A DNA stretch of 62,415 bases from an uncultured Rhodopila sp. Lineage in GTDB: Bacteria; Pseudomonadota; Alphaproteobacteria; Acetobacterales; Acetobacteraceae. A program made the position numbers and the translations under genes. Under the pieces are notes generated by a model. The model saw only the letters and a list, made by a program, of their open reading frames with translations. It had not been told where the DNA came from and ran no database searches. Each line of letters begins with the position of its first letter. Within the stretch, counting starts at the first letter, position 1. Positions 9,294-17,316 of this stretch are shown here, piece after piece. Location of the stretch: contig NZ_CAJATU010000136.1 of assembly GCF_903944925.1 (NCBI RefSeq), positions 1 to 62,415 of the forward strand. The letters are read 5' to 3'.

Positions 9294-11324
9294 TCACTTC
9301 CACTGAATGGCGCTGCTCGCAAGCGAGGCAACATTCGCGATATCGATGCTGCCCGCACCGCCGAATGTCAGCAACGTGCCGCCATTCGCATCGGCGCTTT
9401 CCACCATCGACCCCTGAAGACTTTGGTCGACCGTCAGCGTATCGCCCTTGGCGGTGGCGAAATCGCCAACCGTCAGCGCCCCGTCACCGGCTTGATAGAC
9501 ATAGGCATCCGCTCCGGAGCCACCCGTAACGGTCAAAGAACCCGCGCCGGCGGTAAACGTATTGCCGCCTCCGTCGGCCGTCACCGTCGCGTCTCCCGAA
9601 CCCGCGGCCAGCGTGATGCCGGACAGGCCGACGAAGTTCAGCGTGCTGGCCGCCGCCCCCAGGGTCACCGCGACAACCTCCGGCGTATTCAGAACGAATG
9701 TCTCGTCGCCCAGGGTCGTTGTTCCGATGGCGGTCGGATCGACCGAAGCCGCCGTTCCGGCCGTAGCGACGCTGATCGAAGACGGCGATGGTGCCGCCAG
9801 CGGGCTGCTGAAGGTGCCTGCATTCGGCGACCAGGGCGCGCTCGGGCTGGTCTTCTCCCACCACAGAGCGCTGGTGTTCTCGCTCCAGATCGTTCCGTTC
9901 ACATAGGCCAGCTCGGTGACGTTCCAGGTGGAGGTATCGGCCACGCCGTTCAGCGCCACCTGCCCGGCGCTGTCGATGCTCCAGGCATTGCCGCCGGCAT
10001 CGGTGATCGTGCCGGACGAACCCGCCTGCACCACCGTATCATTCGCCGACGCCGCCGCGGAGCCGCCCGTTCCGGATGAGGCATCCGCCAGCGGGCTGCT
10101 GAAGGTGCCGGCGTTCGGCGACCACGGCGCGGTCAGGCTGGTCTTCTCCCACCACAGAGCGCTGGTGTTCTCGCTCCAGATCGTTCCGTTCACATAGGCC
10201 AGTTCGGTAACGTTCCAGGTCGACGTATCGGCCACCCCGTTCAACGCCACCTGGCCGGCGCCGTCGATGCTCCAGGCATTGCCGCCGGCATCGGTGATCG
10301 TGGCGGACGAACCCGCCTGCACCACCGTATCATTCGCCGATGCCGGTGCCGATACCTGCGCCGGCACCGCTGCCGGCGCGGCGCCGACAACCGCCGGGCT
10401 GCTGACCACCGCCGCCGCACCCGACCGCCCGCTCGCCGACGCGATCCCGGCCGCGATCTGCTGGCCATAGTAGGACAGCGATCCATCGCTGTTGACCAGT
10501 CCGTCGCCGCCATCGCCATACAGCCAGGCGGAATTGCCGAGGCCGGTGCCGAGCACCGCCTGGACAACCTGATCGGCGTTCGGATCGGGGGTCGAGCCGT
10601 TGGTGCTGGTGCCGTATTCGCCGATAATCACCGGCACCGTGCCATTGGCACTGGTGAACGTCTGTGCCCCGGCGATCATGCCGTCCAGGGTCTGCGTCAC
10701 CGTATTCTGGTCGGTTGAATAACCGCTGAGCCAACCGTAATAATGCACGTCCCAGACGATGTTGCTCATGCCGGCGTAGACCGAAGGCGTATAGCCCAGC
10801 CCGGTTGTCGCGGGGCTCAACGAGTTCATTTCGACCATGATCGGGCTGTTGTTGCCGGTATCGCGGATCGCGTTGTAGGTCTGCTGCTGCCAGGTCGACA
10901 GCGCGGCCGGGTCGGTGTTGCCCGACGAATTGACTTCGGACGGCTCGTTATTGGTGCCGAACCAGACATTCGGGTTGTTGGCGAATGTCGACGCGATCGA
11001 GGAATACCAGTTCAGTTCGGTGGTCAGCGCCTGGCCGGTAAAGATCGTGCCCTCGCCGCCGCCGGTATTGTTGGCGTTGTTTGAATGATCCTCGATTTCG
11101 ACGACGATGCCGGCCGAGGTAAGCTGATCGACGTACGCCGCCAGGCTGGCCGGGCTCTGATAATCGTAGATCGCCAGACGCACGAAATTGATGCCGGGAA
11201 AGTCGCTTTGCAGCGTGGCGGCGGAGGGCTGGTTGCCTTCCACGACGCCGACGCCTTCGGCGGTGAAGGGTTGTCCATCGGGGGCGATGATCTGTCCGTT
11301 AGAGACGGAGAAAGTGCCTGACAT
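9294..11324 (-). CDS. Secreted GH5-like glycoside hydrolase with duplicated repeat and RTX-like tail
   Basis: Residues 1-295 form a cellulase-type GH5 barrel: WFGTNNEPSE contains the acid/base (Glu127) and PVIIGEYGTS the nucleophile (Glu236). Two nearly identical modules of about 85 residues follow (VVQAGSS.TITDAGGNAWSI ... ENTSALWWEKTS..APWSPN), of a kind common in secreted Acetobacteraceae and Methylobacterium proteins. The last 150 residues are a Gly/Ala/Thr/Asp-rich beta-solenoid-like region ending DIANVASLASSAIQWK, resembling type I secretion substrates. There is no N-terminal signal peptide, consistent with C-terminal targeting. No ABC/HlyD transporter is nearby. The start has GGTGAG 5 nt upstream. 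The true substrate is unknown. Confidence 0.85.
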   Translation of the reverse strand: MSGTFSVSNGQIIAPDGQPFTAEGVGVVEGNQPSAATLQSDFPGINFVRLAIYDYQSPASLAAYVDQLTSAGIVVEIEDHSNNANNTGGGEGTIFTGQALTTELNWYSSIASTFANNPNVWFGTNNEPSEVNSSGNTDPAALSTWQQQTYNAIRDTGNNSPIMVEMNSLSPATTGLGYTPSVYAGMSNIVWDVHYYGWLSGYSTDQNTVTQTLDGMIAGAQTFTSANGTVPVIIGEYGTSTNGSTPDPNADQVVQAVLGTGLGNSAWLYGDGGDGLVNSDGSLSYYGQQIAAGIASASGRSGAAAVVSSPAVVGAAPAAVPAQVSAPASANDTVVQAGSSATITDAGGNAWSIDGAGQVALNGVADTSTWNVTELAYVNGTIWSENTSALWWEKTSLTAPWSPNAGTFSSPLADASSGTGGSAAASANDTVVQAGSSGTITDAGGNAWSIDSAGQVALNGVADTSTWNVTELAYVNGTIWSENTSALWWEKTSPSAPWSPNAGTFSSPLAAPSPSSISVATAGTAASVDPTAIGTTTLGDETFVLNTPEVVAVTLGAAASTLNFVGLSGITLAAGSGDATVTADGGGNTFTAGAGSLTVTGGSGADAYVYQAGDGALTVGDFATAKGDTLTVDQSLQGSMVESADANGGTLLTFGGAGSIDIANVASLASSAIQWK
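9796..10050 (-). repeat. Internal direct repeat of GH5 gene, copy 2 (distal module)
   Basis: This 255-bp segment encodes one of the two WW-containing modules. It matches 10087-10341 almost base for base with a constant offset of 291 bp; only a few substitutions are seen, so the duplication is recent or maintained by gene conversion. Confidence 0.85.
10087..10341 (-). repeat. Internal direct repeat of GH5 gene, copy 1 (proximal module)
   Basis: Partner of the repeat at 9796-10050. The 36-bp spacer between the two units encodes a short Ala/Ser/Gly linker that differs from the linker after the second unit. Confidence 0.85.
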
Positions 11325-12196
11325 GTTTTCTCACCAGAATGTTATGGCGAGCAACCTATGTGGCCAAGTAAGAAACAGTCAACAGAAAATATTACATGGT
11401 CAAATGTGTAAAATATGGGTGATTATTCCTAATAACGAAATCAAAGGTATTAGTAGATTGATATTCAATACTCATACCAAGCGCCGGACCGCGCAGTATA
11501 CGCGTCCGGTTACGGCCGTAGCAGTCTTGCCCCCGCCTGAGAGGAGGAAAAGCAAAATATCTCCCGCCGCCAGGCGGGGCCACTCTGTTATTACAGTGCA
11601 TCGAGACGCCGATGCACCATCCCGGAGCATGCTGTCCTTGCTCGGAAGACCGCATGGCCGTTGCGCCCGCCTCTCCGGCATCGGGGGTGCAAGGCCCCGG
11701 CCCGGGTCAGGCACTTCATGCCCTCGCGGGATTAAGCGTAACGTAACATACGAAATTGATATCCCGGTTTGATGAAGCCCCACACGGGGACGTGACCGCT
11801 GTCTTTTCAGCCGCAACGTCATGCGCGTCAACAACAATTTTCTCTCGCCCGGTTTGTTACGTTGCTGGTTGATGCCGTCTATTTGGTATGATTGCGTCCT
11901 GTTCCGCGTCCGATACGGACCACCGCGGACCCGGCCGAACCGGCGATGCCGGCCTCGGAAGCATGCCCGGCCAACGCCCGGCATCCGCCATCGGGCAGGT
12001 ATTCGGAATTTTGTTGAAGATTCGGTTCGATATTTTTGCGGCCGTGTAACTGCCCGGCATCGCAACCAGGCGCACCCCTGCCGGCTGGCCGCGACGGCCG
12101 GCGATCACCGGTTTCGGTATGTTGCCAGCTTTGTCAGGACGTTTGCGGCGTCGCGTAAAAACCCTTCGCACCCCCGAAGAACGGAGCCGATCGGCT
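11325..12196. other. Long gene-free leader region upstream of the GH5 gene
   Basis: No gene is supported in these 870 bases. 11340-11480 is strikingly AT-rich for this genome and should hold the GH5 promoter and untranslated leader. Several inverted repeats follow: GCCCCGCCTG-like arms at about 11528-11539 and 11571-11580, and an 8-bp stem GTGCATCG/CGATGCAC at 11597-11618. A structured RNA is possible, but no known riboswitch class was recognised. Confidence 0.5.
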
Positions 12197-12880
12197 TTAG
12201 CCCGCTGCGGTTCGCCGGGGCGGAAACGGCGGCAATGGCGCGCCGGACACCAGCCTGGCGGCGCTCGCGGTCAGCGCCTCGACCCGGATCTTGTCGGCCG
12301 CCCGCTCCTTCGGCGACACTCTTCCCATCTCCGCCGTGATCTCCCCCGCCACCTGGGTCATCGCCGCGGCCCAGGCTGTCCGCCACTGCTGGTCGGTCGT
12401 CGCGCCGGCCACCGTGGCGACCGGCGCCCCCGCAGCCACTTGCCGATCGGCCCTGATGCGGTCGTGCGATTCCTGGACCATGCGCTGCGCGTTGGCGACG
12501 GCAGCGTCCAGCGACGCCTCCGCCGGCAGGTCGGGAGACTCGGCGTAGCGGCAATCCTCCTCCAGCGTGCGCCGGTTGCGCTCCGCGGCGCGGTCCATGC
12601 TGTTGGCGTTGCCGCGCAATCGCACGGTCATGGACAGCGAGACGTCTTCCGACATCGACTGGCTGAGCGACCAGAGCGCGGCAAGTTCGAAGGCGATGAT
12701 CTTGGTGGCGGTGATCAGGCTGCGCGGGCCGGTGGCGCGGTAGGCCTCCAGCGTTTCGATCGCCGCGAGCCGGGCGAAGACGATGTCGCCGCCGGTGGAC
12801 CAGAGAAACATCGGCGCGAGGAGGGAGAGCACGGCATTGAGCAGGATGTTCGGGTTGTCGTCGGGGTCGGGCTGGGACAT
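12197..12880 (-). CDS. Hypothetical protein, one N-terminal hydrophobic segment
   Basis: The 227-residue product begins MSQPDPDDNPNILLNAVLSL with a hydrophobic stretch LLNAVLSLLAPMFLW (about residues 12-27) that may be a membrane anchor or buried helix. The middle is helical and charged (RAAERNRRTLEEDCRYAE), and the C-terminus is proline-rich. No known domain is recognised. It reads in the same direction as the two small envelope genes at 13.0-13.7 kb but is 134 nt from them, so cotranscription is uncertain. Confidence 0.65.
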   Translation of the reverse strand: MSQPDPDDNPNILLNAVLSLLAPMFLWSTGGDIVFARLAAIETLEAYRATGPRSLITATKIIAFELAALWSLSQSMSEDVSLSMTVRLRGNANSMDRAAERNRRTLEEDCRYAESPDLPAEASLDAAVANAQRMVQESHDRIRADRQVAAGAPVATVAGATTDQQWRTAWAAAMTQVAGEITAEMGRVSPKERAADKIRVEALTASAARLVSGAPLPPFPPRRTAAG

Positions 12881-13014
12881 GGCGGGGGGTTCCGGGTTGG
12901 GTCTTTCCCGCGGGTTCTACCTTTGGTTGCAGAGGGTTGTCAAGAAATATTTCCTAGATACGTGCCGGGCCATCCCGCCCCACGGCGAAACAGCCCGGCC
13001 CGGTCCTACCAGCC

Positions 13015-13281
13015 TTACTGCCCGCTCCGCCCCGCGGAATACCCCTGCTGATACGCCGACTGCTCGTTCTTCTTGACCCTGTCGTACACCAGCCCGCCGA
13101 CAAGACCGGCACCCGCACCAGCCACCGCGCCCAGGCCGGCATTCCCGCCGATAGCGCCCAGCACCGCGCCCACGCCGGCGCCCCCCACCGTTCCGGTCAG
13201 CGCCCGCTGCTGCGTATCGTTCATTCCCGTGCAGCCGGCCAGCAAACCGGCAGCCGCCAGGGCCAGGATCGTCTTATTCAT
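13015..13281 (-). CDS. Small glycine-zipper lipoprotein
   Basis: The 88-residue precursor begins MNKTILALAAAGLLAGCTG, with a lipobox LLAGC that predicts cleavage and lipidation of Cys16. The mature part has a Gly/Ala zipper (TVGGAGVGAVLGAIGGNAGL and GAGAGLVGGLVYD) like the Rickettsia 17-kDa antigen/OmpA-type glycine-zipper lipoproteins, ending in a YQQGYSAGRSGQ tail. The start at 13281 has AGGAGA 8 nt upstream, while the longer upstream frame is not lipoprotein-like. It lies 19 nt downstream of the Rap1a-like gene, probably in one operon. The role is probably envelope-structural. Confidence 0.85.
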   Translation of the reverse strand: MNKTILALAAAGLLAGCTGMNDTQQRALTGTVGGAGVGAVLGAIGGNAGLGAVAGAGAGLVGGLVYDRVKKNEQSAYQQGYSAGRSGQ

Positions 13282-13300
13282 AGCGTCATCTCCTACCGGA

Positions 13301-13693
13301 TCACTTGCACGGATACGTCGCGGCGAGATACTCGGTAATCCCGTCCGTCGGCGAGCTTTCCAGAGTCTTCGGCCGCCCGTTCGCCCACTGCACGAACGCG
13401 GCGACCGCCTGGTCGCGGGTCGGCGCCGCATCGCCCATGCAGAACATCTTGTGCTTCGACCGGGACGCGGCCTCCTCGGCCGCCACCGCCCGATAGGTGC
13501 CGACGGCGAACCCGTGGCAGAAATTCCGTGCCGCGGTATACAGCGGGTCGGTGTCCGGCGCGGTGCACAGCGTCACCAGCGCCGCCGTCGTCGGCACCGT
13601 GAAATCGTCCGTCGTGACCGTGGCCGCCCGCGCGCCACTCATGGCCAAAACCCCGGCCGCAACCACCGCGAAAGCCGTTGATCGCCGTGTCAT
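13301..13693 (-). CDS. Periplasmic Rap1a/Tai-like protein
   Basis: The 130-residue precursor has a Sec signal peptide (MTRRSTAFAVVAAGVLAMSG, cleavage after ARA). The mature part keeps the spacing of the Rap1a/Tai4 fold, with four cysteines in LVTLCTA, ARNFCHGFAVGTY, KMFCMGD and a C-terminal AATYPCK, and a TRDQAVAAFVQWA helix. Rap1a/Tai proteins are known as immunity proteins against T6SS amidase effectors, but many orphan members exist. No T6SS or effector gene is near, so immunity function is unproven. GGAGA precedes the ATG at 13693 by 5 nt. Confidence 0.75.
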   Translation of the reverse strand: MTRRSTAFAVVAAGVLAMSGARAATVTTDDFTVPTTAALVTLCTAPDTDPLYTAARNFCHGFAVGTYRAVAAEEAASRSKHKMFCMGDAAPTRDQAVAAFVQWANGRPKTLESSPTDGITEYLAATYPCK

Positions 13694-13921
13694 AGTATTC
13701 TCCATTATCCTGCGCAGAGGGAGATTATCAGTACTATGGCGTGACGGCAAAAACGCGGGGCCGAGTCAGGCTCGGTCCTGTCCCCTTGTGTCTTGGCCGG
13801 CCCTGTGCCGGCATCTCAACGACTTTGCCCGCCGCAAACCCCGCAAGTCGTGGATGTCCGGACCAGGTCCGGCCACGACACATGAGCAACGGCGGAGCCG
13901 CGCCTCACGCCACCCCCGCCA

Positions 13922-14668
13922 TCACAGCAGCTTCTCCGCCCGGAAGCTCAACCACCGCGACTTTCCCACTATAATATGGTCATGCACCGTGATCCCCATC
14001 GTCGCCGCCGCGCGGGCAATATCAGCCGTCAGCGCCACATCCTCGCGTGACGGGGTCGGCTCCCCGCTCGGATGGTTGTGCGCCAGGATCACCGCGGTCG
14101 CATGCAGCTCCAGACACCGCCGCACCACCTCCCGCGGGTAAGCCGGAGCGTGATTGATCGTCCCCTGCCCCTGCACCTCATCGGCGATCAGCTTGTTGCG
14201 GCCGTCCAGGAACAGGATGCGGAACTGCTCGGTCCGCTCATGCTGCATGCTGGCGGTCAGGTAGTCGGTCAGACGATCCCAGCTTGTCAGCACGGGAGCG
14301 GACGCGACCTCATCGCGCAGCATCCGCAACGCCGAGGCCTGCACCAGCTTCAGCGCGGCGGCGCCCGCCTCGCCAACCCCATCCACCGTCATCAGCTCCC
14401 GCGCCGGAGCGCCAATCACCCCGCCATACGTCCGGAACCGCGCCAGCAGCGCGCGGGCGAGCGGCTTGGTGTCGCGACGGGGCAGCGCGATGAACAGGAT
14501 CATCTCCAACATCTCGTGATCCGCCAGCGAGTCCGGCCCGGCCTTCAGCAAGCGCTGCCGCATGCGCATGCGGTGGCCCTCGGCGCCGATGGGGTCGGCG
14601 TCCGGGGGAAACAATCCGGGAAGCAAGGAGGCATCGGCCAAAGCGGCCGGTTTGGAAGTCCTGGTCAT
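13922..14668 (-). CDS. radC: RadC-family JAB/MPN-domain protein
   Basis: The protein has the two-part RadC layout: an N-terminal helix-hairpin-helix-like region (about residues 30-115, with LLARFRTYGGVIGAP and MTVDGVGEAGAAALK) and a C-terminal JAB1/MPN metalloprotease-like domain with the zinc ligands in ILAHNHPSGEPTPSREDVALT. Its length of 248 residues is normal. Despite the historic name, a role in DNA repair is not established for the family. It lies 51 nt downstream of map on the same strand, a common arrangement in alphaproteobacteria. Confidence 0.92.
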   Translation of the reverse strand: MTRTSKPAALADASLLPGLFPPDADPIGAEGHRMRMRQRLLKAGPDSLADHEMLEMILFIALPRRDTKPLARALLARFRTYGGVIGAPARELMTVDGVGEAGAAALKLVQASALRMLRDEVASAPVLTSWDRLTDYLTASMQHERTEQFRILFLDGRNKLIADEVQGQGTINHAPAYPREVVRRCLELHATAVILAHNHPSGEPTPSREDVALTADIARAAATMGITVHDHIIVGKSRWLSFRAEKLL

Positions 14669-14719
14669 GGCGCCCGCGGCAAAATCACGCCGCGCACGCT
14701 ACACGCCAATTATTGCCAA

Positions 14720-15526
14720 TCAGCTAACGCCGAGCGGCGGCTTGTCCAATCCGGCGGGGGAAAGCGTGAAAATCTCGCACCCGTCCTCGGTGACGCCGAT
14801 CATGTGCTCGAACTGTGCGGACAGGCTGCGGTCGCGGGTGACGGCGGTCCACCCGTCGTCGAGCACCTTCACTTCCGGACGGCCGGCGTTCACCATCGGC
14901 TCTATCGTAAAGAACATGCCGGCGCGCAGGATCGTCCCCGCCCCCGGTCGGCCGAAATGCAGGACGTTCGGCGGCTCGTGGAACTTGCGGCCGATGCCGT
15001 GGCCGCAGAAGTCGCGCACCACGCTGAAGCGGTTGCGCTCGACGAAGGACTGAATGGCGTGGCCGACATCGCCCAAGGTGGCGCCGGGCTTCACCGCCTT
15101 CAGGCCGCGCATCAGAGACTCATACGTCACGTCAACCAGGTTGCGGGCCTTCACGCTCGGCGTGCCGGCGGAATACATGCGCGACGTGTCGCCATGCCAC
15201 CCGTCCAGGATCACCGTGACGTCGATATTCAGGACGTCGCCGTTCTCCAGCTTCCGGTCGCTCGGGATGCCGTGGCACACCACGTGGTTGATCGAGGTGC
15301 AGATCGATTTCGGATAGCCGCGATAGTTCAGCGGCGCCGGGATCGCGCCATGCTCCACGATGTAGTCGTGACACAGCTTATCCAGGAACCCGGTGGTGAC
15401 ACCCGGCTTCACATGCTCCGTCACCATGTCCAGGGTCTCGGCGGCAAGACGGCCCGCCGCCCGCATCCCGGCGAAATCCTCGGGGGCGTGGATCGTAATG
15501 CGTCTCGAGTCGGCTCCGCCGTCCAT
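14720..15526 (-). CDS. map: Methionine aminopeptidase, type I
   Basis: MetAP removes the initiator methionine from nascent proteins in the cytoplasm. The five metal ligands are visible: Asp in LNIDVTVILDG, Asp in WHGDTSRMY, His in FCGHGIGRKFHEPP, Glu in FFTIEPMVN and Glu in SAQFEHMIGV; the substrate-binding His is in INHVVCHGIP. The frame is open further upstream, but the ATG at 15526 (MDGGADSRRITIHAPED) matches the usual family start and has GGACGGAG 6 nt upstream, giving 268 residues. The divergent neighbour is rpiA, with a 224-nt shared regulatory region. Confidence 0.95.
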   Translation of the reverse strand: MDGGADSRRITIHAPEDFAGMRAAGRLAAETLDMVTEHVKPGVTTGFLDKLCHDYIVEHGAIPAPLNYRGYPKSICTSINHVVCHGIPSDRKLENGDVLNIDVTVILDGWHGDTSRMYSAGTPSVKARNLVDVTYESLMRGLKAVKPGATLGDVGHAIQSFVERNRFSVVRDFCGHGIGRKFHEPPNVLHFGRPGAGTILRAGMFFTIEPMVNAGRPEVKVLDDGWTAVTRDRSLSAQFEHMIGVTEDGCEIFTLSPAGLDKPPLGVS

Positions 15527-15750
15527 CACTAGCTCCGTCCCGGCCGTCTGCCGGCCCTCATGAAATTGCAACATGCGCAACCGCATCGTCCGGCGCAAGG
15601 CTAACATGGTGTCTGTGGTGACGCGCTTTACCGGATCGGTGTAAAGGGAGGCATGATGGTCGTCCCGCACACCCGGGCAGGACGGGACCCGAACCGAGAG
15701 GAAACAGCACCAGTGAGTTCCGGCAACCGGCTAAGCGGCGCGGTGCGCGC

Positions 15751-16440
15751 ATGACTGTCGATCGCGATGCGCTGAAGCGCGAGGCGGCATTGGCCGCGGT
15801 GGCGATGGTGGAGGACGGGATGGTCGTCGGGCTTGGCACCGGCTCCACCGCCGCCTTCGCGATCGAGGGGCTGATCGCCCGGGTGCGCGACGGGCTGCGC
15901 ATCGTCGGCATCCCGACCAGTGAGCGCAGTGCGAAGCAGGCGCGGGAGGGCGGCATCACCCTGACGGATTTCTCCGAGCACGCCAAAGTGGACCTGACGA
16001 TCGACGGGGCGGACGAGATCGCGCGCGACTCGCTGGACCTGATCAAGGGACTCGGCGGCGCGCTGCTGCGTGAAAAGATCGTCGCCGCGGCGAGCGGGCG
16101 GCTGGTGATCGTCGCCGATGAGCCGAAGCTGGTACCGGGGTTGGGTGGCACGGTGCCGCTGCCGGTGGAGGTCGTGACGTTCGGCTGGCAGACCACGCTG
16201 GCCCGCATCGCCGCGCTGGGCGCCAAGCCGGTTCTGCGCACCGGCACGGACGGCGAGCCGTTCCGCAGCGACGGCGGCAACCTGATCCTCGACTGCCATT
16301 TCGGCCTGATGGCGGATCCCGCGGCGCTGGAGCAGGCGATTTCCAACACCATCGGCGTGGTGGAGACCGGCCTGTTCATCGGCATGGCAACGACGGTGCT
16401 GGTGGCCATGCCGACCGGGGTGATCCGCATCGACCGATAG
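15751..16440 (+). CDS. rpiA: Ribose-5-phosphate isomerase A
   Basis: RpiA interconverts ribose-5-phosphate and ribulose-5-phosphate in the pentose phosphate pathway. The diagnostic motifs are all present: GLGTGSTAAFAI (phosphate binding), IPTSERSAKQA, TIDGADEIARDSLDLIKGLGGALLREKIV with the catalytic Asp/Glu/Lys residues, and DGGNLILDC near the C-terminus. At 229 residues it is full length. The next gene follows after 7 nt, so the two are probably cotranscribed. Confidence 0.95.
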   Translation: MTVDRDALKREAALAAVAMVEDGMVVGLGTGSTAAFAIEGLIARVRDGLRIVGIPTSERSAKQAREGGITLTDFSEHAKVDLTIDGADEIARDSLDLIKGLGGALLREKIVAAASGRLVIVADEPKLVPGLGGTVPLPVEVVTFGWQTTLARIAALGAKPVLRTGTDGEPFRSDGGNLILDCHFGLMADPAALEQAISNTIGVVETGLFIGMATTVLVAMPTGVIRIDR

Positions 16441-16447
16441 GCATGCC

Positions 16448-17299
16448 GTGTCCGAGCGATCAGTCCCGCTATCCGCGGTGCTCGACTGGTTGAAGCGAGC
16501 CCCGCGCGAGACGGCCGCCGCGCTGATCGCCGGATGCGAACTCGATGACGGCGACAGCGACGAGGTGATGCCGATCGGCGGATTCGAGTGGTCCGACGGG
16601 GCGGCGCCCGTCGCGCTTATCCTACAGGACGGCCAGCGGCTGCCGGTGCGGCGATTGGCCGCCGATGCGCAGGTTGTAGACAGCCGCCCCGGCGCCCCGC
16701 TGGCGGCGGCGATCGACGCAACCCGGTCGCCCGCGCAGGCGGCCGAACGCGAAATGCGCAAGGTGCTGGCCAAGGCCGGCATTGACGCCGATGGGCTGCG
16801 GAGTGCGGAGGCGCGGCGGGCGGTCGCGGTGTTGGCGTGGAAGCTCGACCGCGGGCAGGTGCCGCCGGATGAGGAACGGCAGGCCGCCTATGTCGCGTTG
16901 ATTGCCGGCGACGATGCGACGGCGCGGCGCGGCAAGCTGATGTTCCGCCGTCTGTTGGATATGTGCGTGCGCCGGAACCTGCCGGTCCCCGAGGATAGTC
17001 ATTGGCGGCTGGCCTGTCTCGCCCGGCATACGGGCAACCCGCAAGAGGCCGTGGCCGCCTCGGACATCCTGCATCAGAAAGACCGCCCCAAGGACCAGGT
17101 CTGCCGCAAGCTGCTGGCGACCACACGTTGCGCGGCGCTGCTGGACCTTTGGGACGCCACGCAAGAGGCGGCCCTCGTGCGCGAAGCGGAAAGGGCGTTC
17201 AAAGTGGCCCGGGCGATAGCCCCGAGGGACGAGGAAGTCGACACCCTGCGGCGGAGGCTCAATCGCGTGTTGGAGCTTGCCGGGCTCGATCGGGGCTGA
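16448..17299 (+). CDS. Hypothetical protein with TPR-like helical C-terminus
   Basis: The 283-residue product starts with GTG (SERSVPLSAVLDWLKRAP) only 7 nt after rpiA. No enzyme motif is recognised. The second half (about residues 140-280) is all-helical with paired helices such as RRGKLMFRRLLDMCVRRN, HWRLACLARHTGNPQEAVAA and LVREAERAFKVARAIAP, which read like degenerate tetratricopeptide repeats. It may be a scaffold or binding protein. No signal peptide or membrane segment is seen. Confidence 0.7.
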   Translation: MSERSVPLSAVLDWLKRAPRETAAALIAGCELDDGDSDEVMPIGGFEWSDGAAPVALILQDGQRLPVRRLAADAQVVDSRPGAPLAAAIDATRSPAQAAEREMRKVLAKAGIDADGLRSAEARRAVAVLAWKLDRGQVPPDEERQAAYVALIAGDDATARRGKLMFRRLLDMCVRRNLPVPEDSHWRLACLARHTGNPQEAVAASDILHQKDRPKDQVCRKLLATTRCAALLDLWDATQEAALVREAERAFKVARAIAPRDEEVDTLRRRLNRVLELAGLDRG

Positions 17300-17316
17300 T
17301 GGGCGGAGTCTCCGGG

